From: an uncultured Collinsella sp.
GTDB lineage: Bacteria; Actinomycetota; Coriobacteriia; Coriobacteriales; Coriobacteriaceae
DNA length: 16,773 nt
Direction: 5' to 3'
NCBI GenBank assembly: GCA_900547345.1
Contig: URGG01000038.1
Coordinates: 1-16,773, forward strand
Numbering within the stretch: the stretch's first letter is position 1; each line of letters opens with the position of its first letter. The translations under genes were made by a program, and so were the position numbers. The notes under the pieces were generated by a model. That model saw only the letters and a list, made by a program, of their open reading frames with translations, searched no databases and was not told the DNA's origin. Of the stretch, positions 7,402-13,909 are shown in pieces.

Positions 7402-7435
7402 GACGTTCTTTAACGGCTAGTCATTTAAGAACGTC
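7402..7435. repeat. Intergenic inverted repeat with GACGTTCTT / AAGAACGTC arms
   Basis: GACGTTCTT (7402-7410) and AAGAACGTC (7427-7435) form a perfect 9-bp inverted repeat with a 16-nt loop, followed by CCC. The right arm extends to GAACGTCCCC, the same core found at 3461-3469 and, as GGGGACGTTC, at 7951-7960. A GGCTAG direct repeat occurs at 7415-7420 and 7442-7447. It has no T tract and lies directly before the PTS IIA gene. Confidence 0.65.
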
Positions 7436-7464
7436 CCCGATGGCTAGGTGAGAGAGGTGAGCGC

Positions 7465-7929
7465 ATGGCGGATAACGAAGCGCTGTTTACGCCTGAGCTG
7501 GTGTTTTTTGATTGGGAGTGTGCGACGCCGGATGAGGTGTTTGCGCGGCTCGAGGGCGAGCTTGCTCCACGTGGCTACATTGCCGAGGGTTGGCTCGACG
7601 CCGTTCGCACGCGCGAGGATGCCTATCCCACGGGTCTTGCCATGCCGGCGGCAAACATTGCCATTCCGCATACCGATCCGGGGTTTGTGGCCAAGCCCTA
7701 TATCGCGGTGGTGAAGCCCGCCGCGCCCGTGACATTTAACGCTATGGCTGGCATGGGCGCCCCGGTGTCGGCGCAGATCGTCATTAATCTGGGCATCGCC
7801 GAGCCGGGAGGCCAGGTCGAAGCCCTGCAGGCGCTCATGAACATCTTTATGGACGCCGATGCCGCAGCCGACGTGCTCGGCCAGACCACGTCCCAGGGCA
7901 TGGTCGACGCCATCCGCCGTCACTTCTAA
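7465..7929 (+). CDS. Solitary PTS EIIA domain protein (fructose/galactitol type)
   Basis: This 154-residue cytoplasmic protein resembles PTS_EIIA_2 domains (PF00359), most like the galactitol IIA subunits. The phosphorylation-site motif is NIAIPHTDP with His69 as the likely phosphoacceptor, preceded by YPTGLAMP (54-61) and followed by the strand IAVVKPAAPVTFNAMAGMG (80-98). A IIA subunit normally passes phosphate from HPr to a IIB domain, but no IIB, IIC, HPr or sugar-catabolic gene is in the window. It could supply a IIB/IIC pair encoded elsewhere or act as a regulatory phospho-switch. The ATG at 7465 follows AGAGGTGA (7453-7460). The repeat-rich gap at 7930-8151 follows it. Confidence 0.8.
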   Translation: MADNEALFTPELVFFDWECATPDEVFARLEGELAPRGYIAEGWLDAVRTREDAYPTGLAMPAANIAIPHTDPGFVAKPYIAVVKPAAPVTFNAMAGMGAPVSAQIVINLGIAEPGGQVEALQALMNIFMDADAAADVLGQTTSQGMVDAIRRHF

Positions 7930-7940
7930 GGTGGGGCTGA

Positions 7941-8084
7941 GCCGGCACTTGGGGACGTTCCTTTTCTGCCGGCAGTTAGGGACGGTTCCCAAGTGTCGGC
8001 ACATAAAGAACGTCCAACTGCCAAGTGCCACATCTGTCCCCTTTGCACCAAAATGGTGCAGATTAACCTGTCCCCAATGCACCA
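7941..8084. repeat. Compound intergenic palindrome and direct-repeat cluster (REP-like)
   Basis: The outer arms 7941-7956 and 7985-8000 pair over 16 positions with two G-U pairs, and the loop carries the perfect palindrome CTGCCGGCAG (7966-7975). GGACGTTC (7953-7960) can instead pair with GAACGTCC (8008-8015), and GGCACTTGG (7945-7953) with CCAAGTGCC (8021-8029), giving competing folds. Two 17-nt direct repeats, CTGTCCCCTTTGCACCA (8034-8050) and CTGTCCCCAATGCACCA (8068-8084), follow. The first participates in a TGCACCA/TGGTGCA hairpin (8044-8060). This fills most of the 222-nt gap before the foldase gene. Confidence 0.75.
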
Positions 8085-8151
8085 AGCGTGCCGCGGGGGC
8101 CGCGTTGTGACACAATGGCGTTTGTTCGATTCGTTATGCGAAAGGCCAACT

Positions 8152-9372
8152 ATGGCAAATAAGAAAAAGAACCCTGCGCCCGAGCCGACGCCCGAGCAGC
8201 AGGCTCGCGCTGCCTCCAGCTCTCGCAAGAAGCAGCGCAAGACGTACGTGTCTAAGACCGTCAAGATCGTCCTGGTGGTCATCGGCGTGCTGGCGATGCT
8301 GCTTTCCGTCTCGGCGATGGCGTGCTCCGGCCTTATGTCGCAGGCCGAGGACACCTCGGGCTACAAGCTGACCGGCGGTGTTGCTGCAACTATCAACGGC
8401 ACCAACCTCACCGAGGACACCGTGACCAAGCAGATCATGAGCATGCGCACGTCCTACGGCTACACCAAGGATAAGGATTGGGCGCAGTATCTGGTTGACA
8501 ACGACCTCACGCCCAAGAAGTACCGCAAGCAACTCATCGACTCCTACACGCAGCAGATTCTGCTTCAACGGGCACAGAAGGAGAACGGCGTGACGGTGTC
8601 GGACGAGGAGGTCGAGAAGGCTTGGAAGGACGCGTGCAAGAGCGCGGGCGGCGCCAAGGCCTTTAAGAAGACCCTCAAGACCTACGGCTATACCGAGGAC
8701 ACCTACAAGGACTCACTCAAGGAGAGTCTGGCGCAGCAGAAACTCAAGGATGCCGTCGCGCCCACGAGCAAGCCCAAGGACAGCGAGATTGTCGATTACA
8801 TCAACGAAAACCTGTCCAGCTACAACGACGCCCGCCGCTCGTCGAACATCCTGATCAAGGTTGATTCTGACGCTTCCGACGAGGACAAGGCTGCCGCCAA
8901 GGCCAAGGCGCAGGAGTGCCTGGACAAGATCAACTCCGGTGAGCTGAGCTTTGAGGACGCCGTTGAGCAGTACTCCGAGGACACCGGTTCCAAGGAGAAG
9001 AAGGGCGATGTGGGCTGGGATAAGCTCACCACTTTCGTCGACAGCTACCAGACGGCGCTCGAGGGACTCAACAAGGGCGACGTGAGCGAAGTCGTCGAGT
9101 CGACCTATGGCTACCACATCATCAAGTGCACCGACTACTTCCATGTCGATAATCAGGTTGATGACATCAACCAGGTGCCCAAGGACATCAAGAAGTACGT
9201 TTCCAACGTGGTGAAGACGCAAGCGGCCAGCACCGCGTACAGCGAGTGGCTGGAGCAGTACAAGAAGGATGCCGACATCACCGTCAACCCCATGCCCAAG
9301 GACGTACCCTATAACGTGAGCCTGAAGGGCGTCACCAAGAGTTCGACCGACGATTCGTCGACGACTGAGTAA
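8152..9372 (+). CDS. Membrane-anchored parvulin-type foldase (PrsA/SurA-like)
   Basis: This 406-residue protein probably helps exported proteins fold, with peptidyl-prolyl isomerase activity. A Lys/Arg-rich cytoplasmic start (1-39) is followed by one hydrophobic segment (about 38-57). AMAC at 55-58 only weakly resembles a lipobox, so it may be either a lipoprotein or a single-pass anchor. Residues about 75-200 form a Lys-rich helical SurA_N-like region beginning AATINGTNLTE. The PPIC domain spans about 228-327: RRSSNILIKV (229-238), GELSFEDAVEQYSED (263-277), KGDVGWD (284-290) and STYGYHIIKC (317-326). The tail is Ser/Thr/Asp-rich. The ATG at 8152 follows AAAGG (8141-8145), which supports it over any start further upstream in the same open frame. 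It could assist the window's exported lipoprotein or sortase substrates; that is inference. Confidence 0.88.
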   Translation: MANKKKNPAPEPTPEQQARAASSSRKKQRKTYVSKTVKIVLVVIGVLAMLLSVSAMACSGLMSQAEDTSGYKLTGGVAATINGTNLTEDTVTKQIMSMRTSYGYTKDKDWAQYLVDNDLTPKKYRKQLIDSYTQQILLQRAQKENGVTVSDEEVEKAWKDACKSAGGAKAFKKTLKTYGYTEDTYKDSLKESLAQQKLKDAVAPTSKPKDSEIVDYINENLSSYNDARRSSNILIKVDSDASDEDKAAAKAKAQECLDKINSGELSFEDAVEQYSEDTGSKEKKGDVGWDKLTTFVDSYQTALEGLNKGDVSEVVESTYGYHIIKCTDYFHVDNQVDDINQVPKDIKKYVSNVVKTQAASTAYSEWLEQYKKDADITVNPMPKDVPYNVSLKGVTKSSTDDSSTTE

Positions 9373-9377
9373 TCATG

Positions 9378-9403
9378 GGGCGGTGCTCGCGCGAGTGCCG
9401 CCC
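9378..9403 (+). promoter_or_regulatory. Hairpin between the foldase and yqeY genes, no T tract
   Basis: GGGCGG (9378-9383) pairs with CCGCCC (9398-9403), continuing inward through two G-U pairs to CTC/GAG around a GCGC loop, about 11 pairs in all. The following sequence (ACGCTATTAG) lacks a U tract. It probably acts as a partial terminator or mRNA-stabilising structure, leaving yqeY co-transcribed with the foldase gene. Confidence 0.5.
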
Positions 9404-9426
9404 ACGCTATTAGAGAGGATTTGCAG

Positions 9427-9870
9427 ATGACCAACGAAGAGCTGCAGAAGGAAATGATCGCGGCCATGAAGGCCAAGGACAAGGTTCGCCTGTCCATCAT
9501 TCGCCAGGTCAAGGCCGAGGTGAAGAATATCGAGGTTAACGAGCGCCGCGATGTGACCGAGGAAGACGTTAACAGCATGATCAAGCGTCTGATCAAGCAG
9601 ACGAGCGAGACGCTGGAGATGTCCATCAAGGCCGGCACCGACCAGGAGCGTACCGACAACCTGACCGAGCAGGTCAAGATTCTGGAGAGCCTGCTGCCCG
9701 CGCAGGTTTCGGGCGAGGAGCTCGAGGCTCTGATCGAGCAGGTTATCGCCGAGCTGGGCGCCACGTCCAAGAAGCAGATGGGCCAGGTTATGGGTGCCCT
9801 GGGCAAGGCCACCGGCGGCAACTTCGATAAGCCTGCGGCTGCCAAGATTGTTGGCGCAAAGCTTGCGTAA
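9427..9870 (+). CDS. YqeY-like protein (GatB/YqeY domain)
   Basis: This 147-residue cytoplasmic protein matches the YqeY family, related to the C-terminal tRNA-binding tail of GatB. Visible features are the start ELQKEMIAAMKAKDKVRLSIIR (residues 5-26), the charged helix region VNERRDVTEEDV, the helix around LIKQTSETLEM, the LLPAQVS linker and a C-terminal GKATGGNFDKPAAAKIVGAKL segment. Length is typical of stand-alone family members. The role is not firmly established; a link to tRNA or amidotransferase function is family inference. The ATG at 9427 was chosen because AGAGG (9414-9418) gives an 8-nt spacer; a TTG at 9421 is too close. A strong terminator follows. Confidence 0.88.
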   Translation: MTNEELQKEMIAAMKAKDKVRLSIIRQVKAEVKNIEVNERRDVTEEDVNSMIKRLIKQTSETLEMSIKAGTDQERTDNLTEQVKILESLLPAQVSGEELEALIEQVIAELGATSKKQMGQVMGALGKATGGNFDKPAAAKIVGAKLA

Positions 9871-9899
9871 GGGCCGAGCGGTACATAGTTGATGTTGAG

Positions 9900-9931
9900 G
9901 GGGCGTGGCCGTCATGGTCGCGCCCCTTTTT
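9900..9931 (+). terminator. Rho-independent terminator after yqeY
   Basis: GGGGCG (9900-9905) pairs with CGCCCC (9921-9926), and the stem continues inward through TGGCC/GGTCG with two G-U pairs to a 5-nt loop (9911-9915). It is followed directly by TTTTT (9927-9931). This is a standard terminator for the foldase-yqeY unit. Confidence 0.9.
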
Positions 9932-9945
9932 GCTAGGCTGGGCAA

Positions 9946-10010
9946 TCATTGGGGACAGACTTAAATGAGTGCCCAATGAGCAGGTACTCATTTAAGTCTG
10001 TCCCCAATGA
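9946..10010. repeat. Long perfect intergenic palindrome (25-bp stem) with GGGGACAG core
   Basis: Positions 9946-9970 and 9986-10010 are exact reverse complements over 25 nt, containing TTGGGGACAGACTTAAATGA on the plus strand. The stem can extend by a G-U and two G-C pairs, leaving a 9-nt loop (9974-9982). CCCAATGAG occurs in the loop (9972-9980) and again in the right flank (10003-10011). No T tract follows, and a good terminator lies just upstream, so termination is not its obvious role. It resembles a dispersed REP-type or miniature element. Confidence 0.85.
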
Positions 10011-10056
10011 GTGGGTTAAAGGTTGCGGGTTCTTTACGGGAATGTAGTGTGGGCTG

Positions 10057-10082
10057 CGGAAACGTGGTTCTTTCCGTACAAT
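10057..10082 (+). promoter_or_regulatory. Promoter candidate with operator-like dyad before the amino-acid ABC operon
   Basis: TACAAT at 10077-10082 is a good -10 candidate, 35 nt before the ATPase start codon. Immediately upstream, CGGAAA (10057-10062) and TTTCCG (10071-10076) form a dyad with an 8-nt centre that exactly fills the -35 to -10 region. No good -35 hexamer is visible. A repressor or activator site here would control the operon; which regulator is not known. Confidence 0.4.
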
Positions 10083-10117
10083 AGTTCAACTCGTGTAAAC
10101 GCAGGGAAGGGACATTC

Positions 10118-10849
10118 ATGGCAGACATGATCGAGATCAAGCATCTCAACAAGTACTTTGGCGACCTGCATGTGCTCAAAGATATCAACCTTACCGTCAA
10201 GCGCGGCGAGAAGCTCGTAATGATCGGGCCTTCCGGCTCGGGTAAGTCGACGCTCATCCGCTGTGTCGATTATCTTGAGGAGCCCACGTCGGGCGAGGTC
10301 ATCATCGACGGTACGCCGCTCACCAAAAAGAACCACCTGGAGATGGCTCGCAAGTACAGCTCCATGGTGTTTCAGCAGTTCAACCTGTATCCCAACATGA
10401 CGGTGCTGGGCAACCTGACGCTCGCGCCCATCAAGCTGCAAAAGAAGAGCAAGGGGGAGGCGACCGAGATCGCCATTGCCGCGCTCAAGCGCGTCGGCAT
10501 GGCGCATAAGGCCGGCGAGTATCCGCAGAATCTCTCGGGCGGTCAGCAGCAGCGCATCGCCATCGCCCGCGCCCTGTGCACCAAGCAGCCCATCATCCTG
10601 TTTGACGAGCCGACCTCGGCGCTCGACCCCGAGATGGTCCAGGAGGTTCTGGACGTTATGATTGAGCTTGCGCAGGAGGATATCACCATGATCTGCGTGA
10701 CGCACGAGATGGGCTTTGCGCGCCAGGTGGCCGACCGCGTCATCTTTATGGAGGACGGCCGCATCCTGGAGGAGGGCACGCCCGAGCACTTCTTCGATAA
10801 CCCCGAGAACCCGCGTTGCCGCGAGTTCCTGTCCAAGATTCTGCACTAG
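10118..10849 (+). CDS. Polar amino-acid ABC transporter ATPase (GlnQ-like)
   Basis: This 243-residue ATPase powers the importer encoded by the next three genes. It contains Walker A GPSGSGKST (37-45), the Q loop VFQQFNLYP (84-92), the signature LSGGQQQR (139-146), Walker B ILFDEP (160-165) and the switch His196 in CVTHEMGFA. The phrasing PTSALDPEMV and THEMGFARQVADRVIFM is typical of the glutamine/glutamate/aspartate/arginine group. The ATG at 10118 follows GGAAGG (10105-10110). It is the first gene of the transporter operon; its stop lies only 8 nt before the start of the binding-protein gene. The exact amino acid is not evident from sequence. Confidence 0.95.
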   Translation: MADMIEIKHLNKYFGDLHVLKDINLTVKRGEKLVMIGPSGSGKSTLIRCVDYLEEPTSGEVIIDGTPLTKKNHLEMARKYSSMVFQQFNLYPNMTVLGNLTLAPIKLQKKSKGEATEIAIAALKRVGMAHKAGEYPQNLSGGQQQRIAIARALCTKQPIILFDEPTSALDPEMVQEVLDVMIELAQEDITMICVTHEMGFARQVADRVIFMEDGRILEEGTPEHFFDNPENPRCREFLSKILH

Positions 10850-10857
10850 GCGCGGTG

Positions 10858-11733
10858 ATGGACATGACGGATATGACGAGGGCGGCCGTGTCGCGCCGTC
10901 ACTTTTTGCAGCTGGCTGGCGCCGGCATGCTCGCGCTGACGGGGACCGCGCTTACCGGTTGCGGCAACTCCACCAGCGGTGAGGGCTCCGACAAGGGGTC
11001 CAAGCTTGCGGCCATTAAGTCGCGTGGCCATCTGAATGCCGGCGTTAAGAAGGATGTTCCCGGCTACGGCTATTACGACACCGCCAAGGGCCGCTTTGAG
11101 GGCATGGAAGTCGATTTGTGCTACCAGATTGCCGCTGCTGTCTTTGGCGTGAGCTACAAGGAGGCCCGCGCCAAAGAGCTTGTCGAGTTTACCGACGTAA
11201 CGCCCAAGACGCGCGGCCCGCTGATCGATAACGGCCAGCTCGATGTGGTCGCGGCGACCTACACCATCACCGACGAGCGCAAGAAGAGCTGGGATTTCTC
11301 GACGCCGTACCGCACCGACTACGTGGGACTCATGGTCAAGAAGCGTTCGGGCTTTACTTCGATTGAGGATCTGGACGGCAAGGTCATTGGCGTGAGCCAG
11401 GGTGCTACCACGCAGGGCCTGATCGAGCAGATGATCAAGGACAACGGCTTTAGCTGCAAGCCCGAGTTTAGGGCCTTTAGCGGCTACCCCATCATTAAGA
11501 GTTCGCTCGACGCCGGCAATATCGACGTCTTTGCCATGGACCGCTCCACGCTGGCCGGTTACATGAACGAGACCGTTGAGCTGCTGCAGCCCGAGGTTAA
11601 GTTTGGCGAGCAGGGCTACGGCGTGGCGACCAAGAAGGGCTGCGACCTTTCGGCCGTGGTCGATCAGGTGATTTGCGATCGCCTGGCCGACGGCTGGCTC
11701 GACCAAGAGGTCAAGACCTGGGGTCTTGTATAG
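10858..11733 (+). CDS. Amino-acid ABC transporter substrate-binding lipoprotein with Tat-type signal
   Basis: This 291-residue family 3 binding protein captures the substrate outside the membrane. Its N terminus has SRRHFLQL (12-19), a twin-arginine motif, then a hydrophobic stretch and the lipobox LTGC with Cys35 as the predicted lipidated residue. This implies export of a folded lipoprotein by Tat. The mature part contains LAAIKSRGHLNAGV (50-63), GRFEGMEVDLCYQIA (78-92), the ATYTITDERKKSWDFSTPY ligand-binding region (133-151) and DLDGKVIGVSQGATT (171-185). The ATG at 10858 lies 8 nt after the ATPase stop, with only a weak AGG nearby, suggesting translational coupling; a GTG at 10855 and ATGs at 10864 and 10873 are alternatives that all keep the signal. 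The ligand is probably a polar or acidic amino acid. Confidence 0.92.
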   Translation: MDMTDMTRAAVSRRHFLQLAGAGMLALTGTALTGCGNSTSGEGSDKGSKLAAIKSRGHLNAGVKKDVPGYGYYDTAKGRFEGMEVDLCYQIAAAVFGVSYKEARAKELVEFTDVTPKTRGPLIDNGQLDVVAATYTITDERKKSWDFSTPYRTDYVGLMVKKRSGFTSIEDLDGKVIGVSQGATTQGLIEQMIKDNGFSCKPEFRAFSGYPIIKSSLDAGNIDVFAMDRSTLAGYMNETVELLQPEVKFGEQGYGVATKKGCDLSAVVDQVICDRLADGWLDQEVKTWGLV

Positions 11734-11758
11734 GCGCATCGTCCAAGGAAGGAATCAA

Positions 11759-12505
11759 ATGCTCGAAGGATTATTTGACGCCGACCGTTGGTCGACGACA
11801 TTTCAAAACATGGGGCCCTTCTGGGAGGGCTTTGGCGTGACGCTGCAGGTGGTCGTTGCCGGTCTGCTGCTGTCGCTGGTGCTGGGCACGCTGCTGGGCG
11901 TGTTCTCTACCACTCGCTCGCGCGTGCTGCGCGCCATAAGCCGCGTGTACGTGGAGTTTTACCAGAACACCCCGTTGCCCGTGCAGGTGCTCTTTATGTA
12001 CATGGCCGGTCCGCAGTTTTTGCAGGCCATAACTGGTGCCGACCAGCCGGTGCGCATCGCGCCGTTCGTGCTGGGCTTCTTGGGTGTGGGCCTGTATCAC
12101 GCGGCCTACATTTCGGAGGTCATCCGCACTGGTATCGAGGCGGTTCCGCGCGGTCAGATGGAGGCGGCCCAGAGCCAGGGCTTCACCCGTGCGCAGGCGT
12201 ACTGGTACATCGTGTTGCCCCAGACGTTCAAGATCATTCTGCCGCCGCTGTGTAACCAGGCGCTCAACCTGGTCAAGAATACGTCGGTGCTGGCGCTTGT
12301 GGCCGGCGGCGACCTTATGTACCGTTCCGACAACTTTGTGAGTCTGTACGGTTACCTGCAGGGGTACATCGTCTGCTGCCTTATGTACTTCATCATCTGC
12401 TTTCCGCTCGCCATGCTGGTGCAGTGGCTCGAGCGCCGCTCCAAGGAGCGTCCGCGCGGCGTGAGCCTGGCCGAGCTGGGGCTCGACAACGTAGAGGAGG
12501 CCTAG
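11759..12505 (+). CDS. Amino-acid ABC transporter permease 1 (HisM/GlnP family)
   Basis: This 248-residue inner-membrane subunit has hydrophobic segments at about 25-50, 73-90, 101-122, 165-185 and 200-225. The EAA loop that contacts the ATPase is at about 131-155 (RGQMEAAQSQGF followed by YIVLPQ). The N-terminal TLQVVVAGLLLSLVLG and EFYQNTPLPVQVL (66-78) match the family's conserved start. The ATG at 11759 is preceded by AAGGAAGGAA (11745-11754); the frame is open upstream to 11726 but that part lacks a ribosome site and overlaps the previous gene. The second permease starts 3 nt after its stop, so the two likely form a heterodimer. A 25-residue charged C-terminal tail follows the last helix. 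Confidence 0.95.
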   Translation: MLEGLFDADRWSTTFQNMGPFWEGFGVTLQVVVAGLLLSLVLGTLLGVFSTTRSRVLRAISRVYVEFYQNTPLPVQVLFMYMAGPQFLQAITGADQPVRIAPFVLGFLGVGLYHAAYISEVIRTGIEAVPRGQMEAAQSQGFTRAQAYWYIVLPQTFKIILPPLCNQALNLVKNTSVLALVAGGDLMYRSDNFVSLYGYLQGYIVCCLMYFIICFPLAMLVQWLERRSKERPRGVSLAELGLDNVEEA

Positions 12506-12508
12506 CGC

Positions 12509-13147
12509 ATGGAAATCTTTAACGCGACCAACCTGCTCTACATTTGGGGCGGCTTTGTTAAGACAATCGAGATCTCGGCGCTGTCGATCTTTTTCTCGCT
12601 CATCTTTGGCACGGTGCTGGCGCTCGTTAAAAGCTATGCACCCCGCCCGTTCCGTATTTTGGTGAGCGCCTATATCGAGCTGTTCCGTTGCACGCCAAAC
12701 CTGCTGTGGATTCTGTTTATCTACTTTACGGTGCAGGGTTTGGACATTGTGATTTCGACCATCGCTTTTACGCTGTTCACCAGCGCTGTTATGGCCGAGA
12801 TTGTGCGCGGCGGCCTCAACTCGATTCCGCGCGGCCAGTTTGAGGCGGCGCAGAGCCAGGGCTTTGGCTTCTTTGCCACCATGCGCTACATCATTCTGCC
12901 GCAGACGTTTAAGACAATCATTCCGGCGCTGTTTAGCCAGTGCACGACCGTCATCAAGGACAGCTCGTATCTTTCGGGCATTAACGTGGCCGAGCTCATG
13001 TACACGGCAAACGTCGTGATGGCCCACGCGATCGACCTGTCGCAGGTTCTTATGCTCTACGGCCTGGTGTTTGCGATGTACTTTGTGCTCAACTTTGGTA
13101 TCTCGCTGCTGGTTCGCGCGTATCAACGTCGTATCGTGGCAGCGTAG
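12509..13147 (+). CDS. Amino-acid ABC transporter permease 2 (HisM/GlnP family)
   Basis: This 212-residue permease has hydrophobic segments at about 12-41, 64-78, 80-98, 137-155 and 180-203. The EAA loop is at about 108-132 (RGQFEAAQSQGF and YIILPQTFK), and ELFRCTPNLLWILF (57-70) is the conserved early-helix region. The ATG at 12509 follows GAGGAGG (12494-12500) in the tail of the first permease gene. With the ATPase and binding protein it completes the importer. A perfect 31-nt palindrome begins one base after its stop codon, separating it from the kinase-like gene. Confidence 0.95.
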   Translation: MEIFNATNLLYIWGGFVKTIEISALSIFFSLIFGTVLALVKSYAPRPFRILVSAYIELFRCTPNLLWILFIYFTVQGLDIVISTIAFTLFTSAVMAEIVRGGLNSIPRGQFEAAQSQGFGFFATMRYIILPQTFKTIIPALFSQCTTVIKDSSYLSGINVAELMYTANVVMAHAIDLSQVLMLYGLVFAMYFVLNFGISLLVRAYQRRIVAA

Positions 13148-13148
13148 A

Positions 13149-13179
13149 ATGTGACAAAGGGACTGTCCCTTTGTCACAT
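13149..13179. repeat. Perfect 31-nt palindrome with GGGACTGTCCC centre
   Basis: ATGTGACAAAGGGAC (13149-13163) and GTCCCTTTGTCACAT (13165-13179) are exact reverse complements around a single T. It lies between the second permease and the kinase-like gene, ending 16 nt before the latter's ATG. No T tract follows. The centre matches the GGGAC cores of other intergenic elements here. It may be a REP-like insertion, an operator or an mRNA processing hairpin. Confidence 0.85.
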
Positions 13180-13195
13180 AGAGAAAGGAATCGCG

Positions 13196-13819
13196 ATGAG
13201 CGATCTGGAGAACAAGAAGAGTCCTGTGGTCATTACCATCGCGCGCGACTTTGGTGCCGAGGGCCACGAGATTGGCCGTATCCTCGCCAACGAGTTGGGG
13301 ATTCCGCTGTATGACAACGAGCTGCTGGTACGCGCGTCGCTGCGTGCGGGCGAGTCGCTCGATAAGATGGCCGCCTACGACGAGCGCCTGGCCGTGGAGA
13401 ACATGGCGTTTTTGCCCGACCGTTACGACGCCCGTTCGTACTCGGACAAGTTGTTCCAAAAGATGAGCCAGGTGATTTTGGATCTGGGTGAGACCGAGAG
13501 CTGCATTATCGAAGGCCGTCTGTCCGATTACCTGCTGCGCAACAACCCCAACCACATTGCCGTGCTGGTGACCGCACCCTTTGAGGACCGCGTCGAGATC
13601 GTGCGCAAAAAGCGCGGCCTCAACAAAAAGAAGGGCGCCAAGCTGGTCAAACAGCAGCAGAAGGCGCGCGAGGCGTTCTATAAGCGCTACAGCGCCGGCA
13701 AGTGGAAGATGACGAGCGGCAAGGACATCGTCGTCAACCGCGCCAAGCTGGGCCGCGAAGGCTGCAAGGACGTCATCGCCGCAGCCTACCGCTACAAGGT
13801 GGCGCAGCTCGAAGGCTAA
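13196..13819 (+). CDS. Cytidylate-kinase-like family protein (PF13189)
   Basis: This 207-residue protein has the N-terminal nucleotide-binding region of the family: VVITIARDFGAEGHEIGRIL (11-30), then LGIPLYDNELL (34-44). The usual P-loop GK[S/T] is replaced by GAEGHEIG, which is characteristic of this family rather than of true Cmk. The central strand SCIIEGRLSDYLL (102-114) and IAVLVTAPFEDRVEIV (121-136) are also typical. A Lys-rich stretch (137-156) follows. The substrate is not established and it should not be called Cmk. The ATG at 13196 follows AAAGG (13184-13188); a GTG at 13151 in the same frame would lie inside the palindrome and lacks a ribosome site. It may be transcribed with the importer. 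A terminator starts 7 nt after the stop. Confidence 0.85.
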   Translation: MSDLENKKSPVVITIARDFGAEGHEIGRILANELGIPLYDNELLVRASLRAGESLDKMAAYDERLAVENMAFLPDRYDARSYSDKLFQKMSQVILDLGETESCIIEGRLSDYLLRNNPNHIAVLVTAPFEDRVEIVRKKRGLNKKKGAKLVKQQQKAREAFYKRYSAGKWKMTSGKDIVVNRAKLGREGCKDVIAAAYRYKVAQLEG

Positions 13820-13825
13820 CCGACC

Positions 13826-13871
13826 AAAACCACCACAAAGGGGACAGGCACCTTGTGGTGGTTTTTGTTTT
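13826..13871 (+). terminator. Terminator after the kinase-like gene (left copy of a duplicated element)
   Basis: Arms 13826-13838 and 13853-13865 (AAAACCACCACAA with TTGTGGTGGTTTT) pair perfectly over 13 bp, and TTTTTGTTTT runs from 13862 to 13871. The loop contains GGGGACAGGCACC, a sequence typical of the GGGAC-type repeats here. The right arm and T tract (13853-13874) recur exactly at 15272-15293. Confidence 0.9.
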
Positions 13872-13874
13872 AGG
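13853..13874 (+). repeat. Left copy of identical 22-nt direct repeat bracketing the AAA-ATPase gene
   Basis: These 22 bases, from TTGTGGTGG to TTTTAGG, are identical to 15272-15293, 1.4 kb away. The AAACCACC(A/G)CAAAGGGG left arm (13827-13843) also matches 15251-15267 with one difference. The two terminators therefore look like copies of one sequence. Confidence 0.8.
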
Positions 13875-13909
13875 TAGAGAAAGTCAACTGGTTCTGCCGG
13901 GGCCGATCG

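Noticed and set aside
7814..8110. Possible small genes in the gap between the PTS IIA and foldase genes
   Set aside because: The open frames there cross the palindromes and lack ribosome sites, and their translations change with each repeat arm.
10846..11739. 297-codon minus-strand frame opposite the binding-protein gene
   Set aside because: It is antisense to a gene with a full signal peptide and family motifs, and its translation resembles no family.
13196..13819. Assignment as cytidylate kinase (cmk)
   Set aside because: The Walker A lysine motif of true Cmk is absent; only similarity to the cytidylate-kinase-like family PF13189 is supportable.
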